Source: Candidatus Jordarchaeales archaeon
Lineage (GTDB): Archaea; Asgardarchaeota; Jordiarchaeia; Jordiarchaeales; Freyrarchaeaceae
NCBI GenBank assembly: GCA_038889235.1
Contig: JAWAHN010000002.1
Span: forward strand, 292,288-356,287
Reading direction: 5' to 3'
Length of the DNA stretch: 64,000 bases
Shown here piece after piece: positions 63,003 to 64,000 of the stretch. The position numbers and the translations under genes were made by a program. A model generated the notes under the pieces. The model saw only the letters and a list, made by a program, of their open reading frames with translations, had not been told where the DNA came from and searched no databases. Each line of letters begins with the position of its first letter. Position 1 is the stretch's first letter.

Positions 63003-64000
63003 ATGGAGAGCCTCATTAATGAGATTCTTCAAGAGAAAGATGATGTTAGTGAGATTTTAAACTACGTTCCTAAAATTCAAGTTTTCGGTGTTGGCGGTGC
63101 TGGGAATAACGCTATAAACAGGCTTGCCAGCGTAGGCGTTGAAGGCGTCGAGCTTATTGCAGTTAACACAGACGCTCAAATACTGCTCGGCGTGAACGCA
63201 GACAAGAAGCTGCTAATAGGGAAGGAGACTACTAAGGGGCTTGGCGCCGGAAACGACCCAGACATCGGAGAAGCTGCAGCAAAGGAGAGCATCGAAGAGA
63301 TAAGGGAGCTGATTTCAGGCGACCTGGTCTTTGTGACCTGCGGTCTAGGCGGAGGAACGGGAACTGGAGCATCCCCAATAATAGCTGAAGCTGCCAAGAA
63401 AACCGGAGCTCTGACGATTTCCGTGTGCACGCTCCCATTCATAGCTGAGGGTGCGAGGAGGTGGAGGAGCGCCTCGTCTGGTCTCAAGAAACTTGCGAGG
63501 GTTTCAGACACAATCATAGTTATACCGAACGAGAAACTCCTCGAGGTTGCCCCAAACCTTTCGCTGCTCCAAGCCTTCAAGCTGGCGGATGAAATACTTG
63601 TTAGGTGCGTGAAGGCTATATCTGAAATGATAACGAAGCCAGGCCTGGTCAACGTTGACCTTGCAAACGTGAGGACAATAATCAAGAAGGGAGGTGCGTC
63701 ACTCATAACTCTTGGCGAAGCCAGCGGGGAGAGGCGTGAAGAAAAAGCTGTAGATGACGCGCTCAACAACCCGCTTGTCGACGTAGACATTTCGTCCGCA
63801 ACTGGGCTGCTGGTCAACATAAGCGGGGACCAAGACCTCAAACTATACGAGGCGGAGGCCATAATAAGGTACGTGTCGGAGCGCATATCCCCCGATGGGG
63901 AGATAATATGGGGGGCAATAATAGACCCGACGCTGAAAGACAAGGTACGAGTGTCCCTCATAATAAGTGGCGTCACATACAGGCAGGTAGAACAAATACT
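63003..64000 (+). CDS. ftsZ: Cell division GTPase FtsZ (C-terminus cut by window end)
   Basis: Tubulin-like GTPase that forms the division ring. The N-terminus has VFGVGGAGNNAINRL (nucleotide site), the tubulin signature GLGGGTGTGASPIIAEAA, and NVDLANVRTIIKKGGAS followed by an acidic loop and SGDQDLKLYEAEAI. The gene runs out of the window after about 332 codons, near the end of the conserved core. The ATG at 63003 has AAGGTG upstream. FtsZ-based division separates this lineage from archaea relying only on ESCRT-III-type CdvB. Confidence 0.97.
   Translation, partial: MESLINEILQEKDDVSEILNYVPKIQVFGVGGAGNNAINRLASVGVEGVELIAVNTDAQILLGVNADKKLLIGKETTKGLGAGNDPDIGEAAAKESIEEIRELISGDLVFVTCGLGGGTGTGASPIIAEAAKKTGALTISVCTLPFIAEGARRWRSASSGLKKLARVSDTIIVIPNEKLLEVAPNLSLLQAFKLADEILVRCVKAISEMITKPGLVNVDLANVRTIIKKGGASLITLGEASGERREEKAVDDALNNPLVDVDISSATGLLVNISGDQDLKLYEAEAIIRYVSERISPDGEIIWGAIIDPTLKDKVRVSLIISGVTYRQVEQI

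Overview
The window comes from an archaeon. It encodes a group II chaperonin (thermosome), the archaeal RNA polymerase subunit RpoK, D-aminoacyl-tRNA deacylase of the DtdA type, a UbiA prenyltransferase, an ADP-forming acyl-CoA synthetase with fused subunits, FtsZ, and methanofuran/tetrahydromethanopterin C1 enzymes. Many start codons are GTG or TTG behind GGAGG or GGTGG motifs, and TATA boxes sit about 25-30 bases before several starts. The archaeal-type CO dehydrogenase subunit and rubredoxin suggest an anaerobe with an archaeal Wood-Ljungdahl pathway. A tRNA intron at a noncanonical site leans towards the Thermoproteota/TACK side, but I cannot fix the lineage from this sequence.

Layout. 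1-3.9 kb: aspartate-family amino acid operon on the minus strand (lysC, a free ACT protein, hom, thrC cut by the window edge). 4-8.2 kb: unknown proteins, a YdjM-like membrane protein, intron-bearing tRNA-Val, a protein with a 57-bp tandem repeat, and a CPBP protease. 8.2-16.7 kb: adenine deaminase, UbiA enzyme, an MtdB-like dehydrogenase with an unrecognised N-terminal half, PhoU/AbrB regulator, deoxyribosyltransferase-like protein, rubredoxin, Lrp regulator and aspartate dehydrogenase. 16.8-23.7 kb: C1/cofactor region with mfnE, an unusual small GTPase with a C-terminal helix-turn-helix-like tail, mfnB, cdhA, ftr and F420-type mtd. 23.7-29.4 kb: ferritin-like protein, HtrA protease, a frameshifted leuC-type gene and a P-type cation ATPase. 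29.9-37.9 kb: ADP-forming acyl-CoA synthetase, BioD/DRTGG-like protein, creatininase-family protein, rpoK (apparently starting at ATT), thermosome and two small unknown proteins. 38.2-43 kb: glycan genes (glycosyltransferase, HAD phosphatase, ATP-grasp enzyme, nucleotide-sugar epimerase, GlcNAc-1-P transferase). 43.1-52 kb: wHTH regulator, MaoC-like hydratase, GT-C-like membrane protein, and an operon of two acyl-CoA dehydrogenases with EtfB and EtfA, then an SDR. 52.3-60.6 kb: amidohydrolase and the most unusual block. 60.6-64 kb: nucleoside hydrolase, ArsC-like reductase, dtdA and ftsZ (cut by the window end).

The best candidate for an undescribed system is 53.9-60.6 kb. It comprises (i) a VWA protein whose N-terminus resembles the two-part Cdc48/p97 N domain but which has no AAA+ ATPase, (ii) a GCS2-family carboxylate-amine ligase fused to about 750 residues of Ig-like beta-rich sequence, and (iii) a long coiled-coil protein nine bases upstream of the ligase gene. 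A peptide- or protein-modifying machine is a reasonable hypothesis, but the function is inferred only from domains and proximity.

Across the window, formyl transfer to H4MPT (Ftr), methylene-H4MPT oxidoreduction (Mtd, and perhaps the MtdB-like protein), methanofuran synthesis (MfnB, MfnE) and CO dehydrogenase (CdhA) fit one C1 pathway. The fused acyl-CoA synthetase and the acyl-CoA dehydrogenase/Etf genes fit acyl-CoA metabolism feeding or draining acetyl-CoA.
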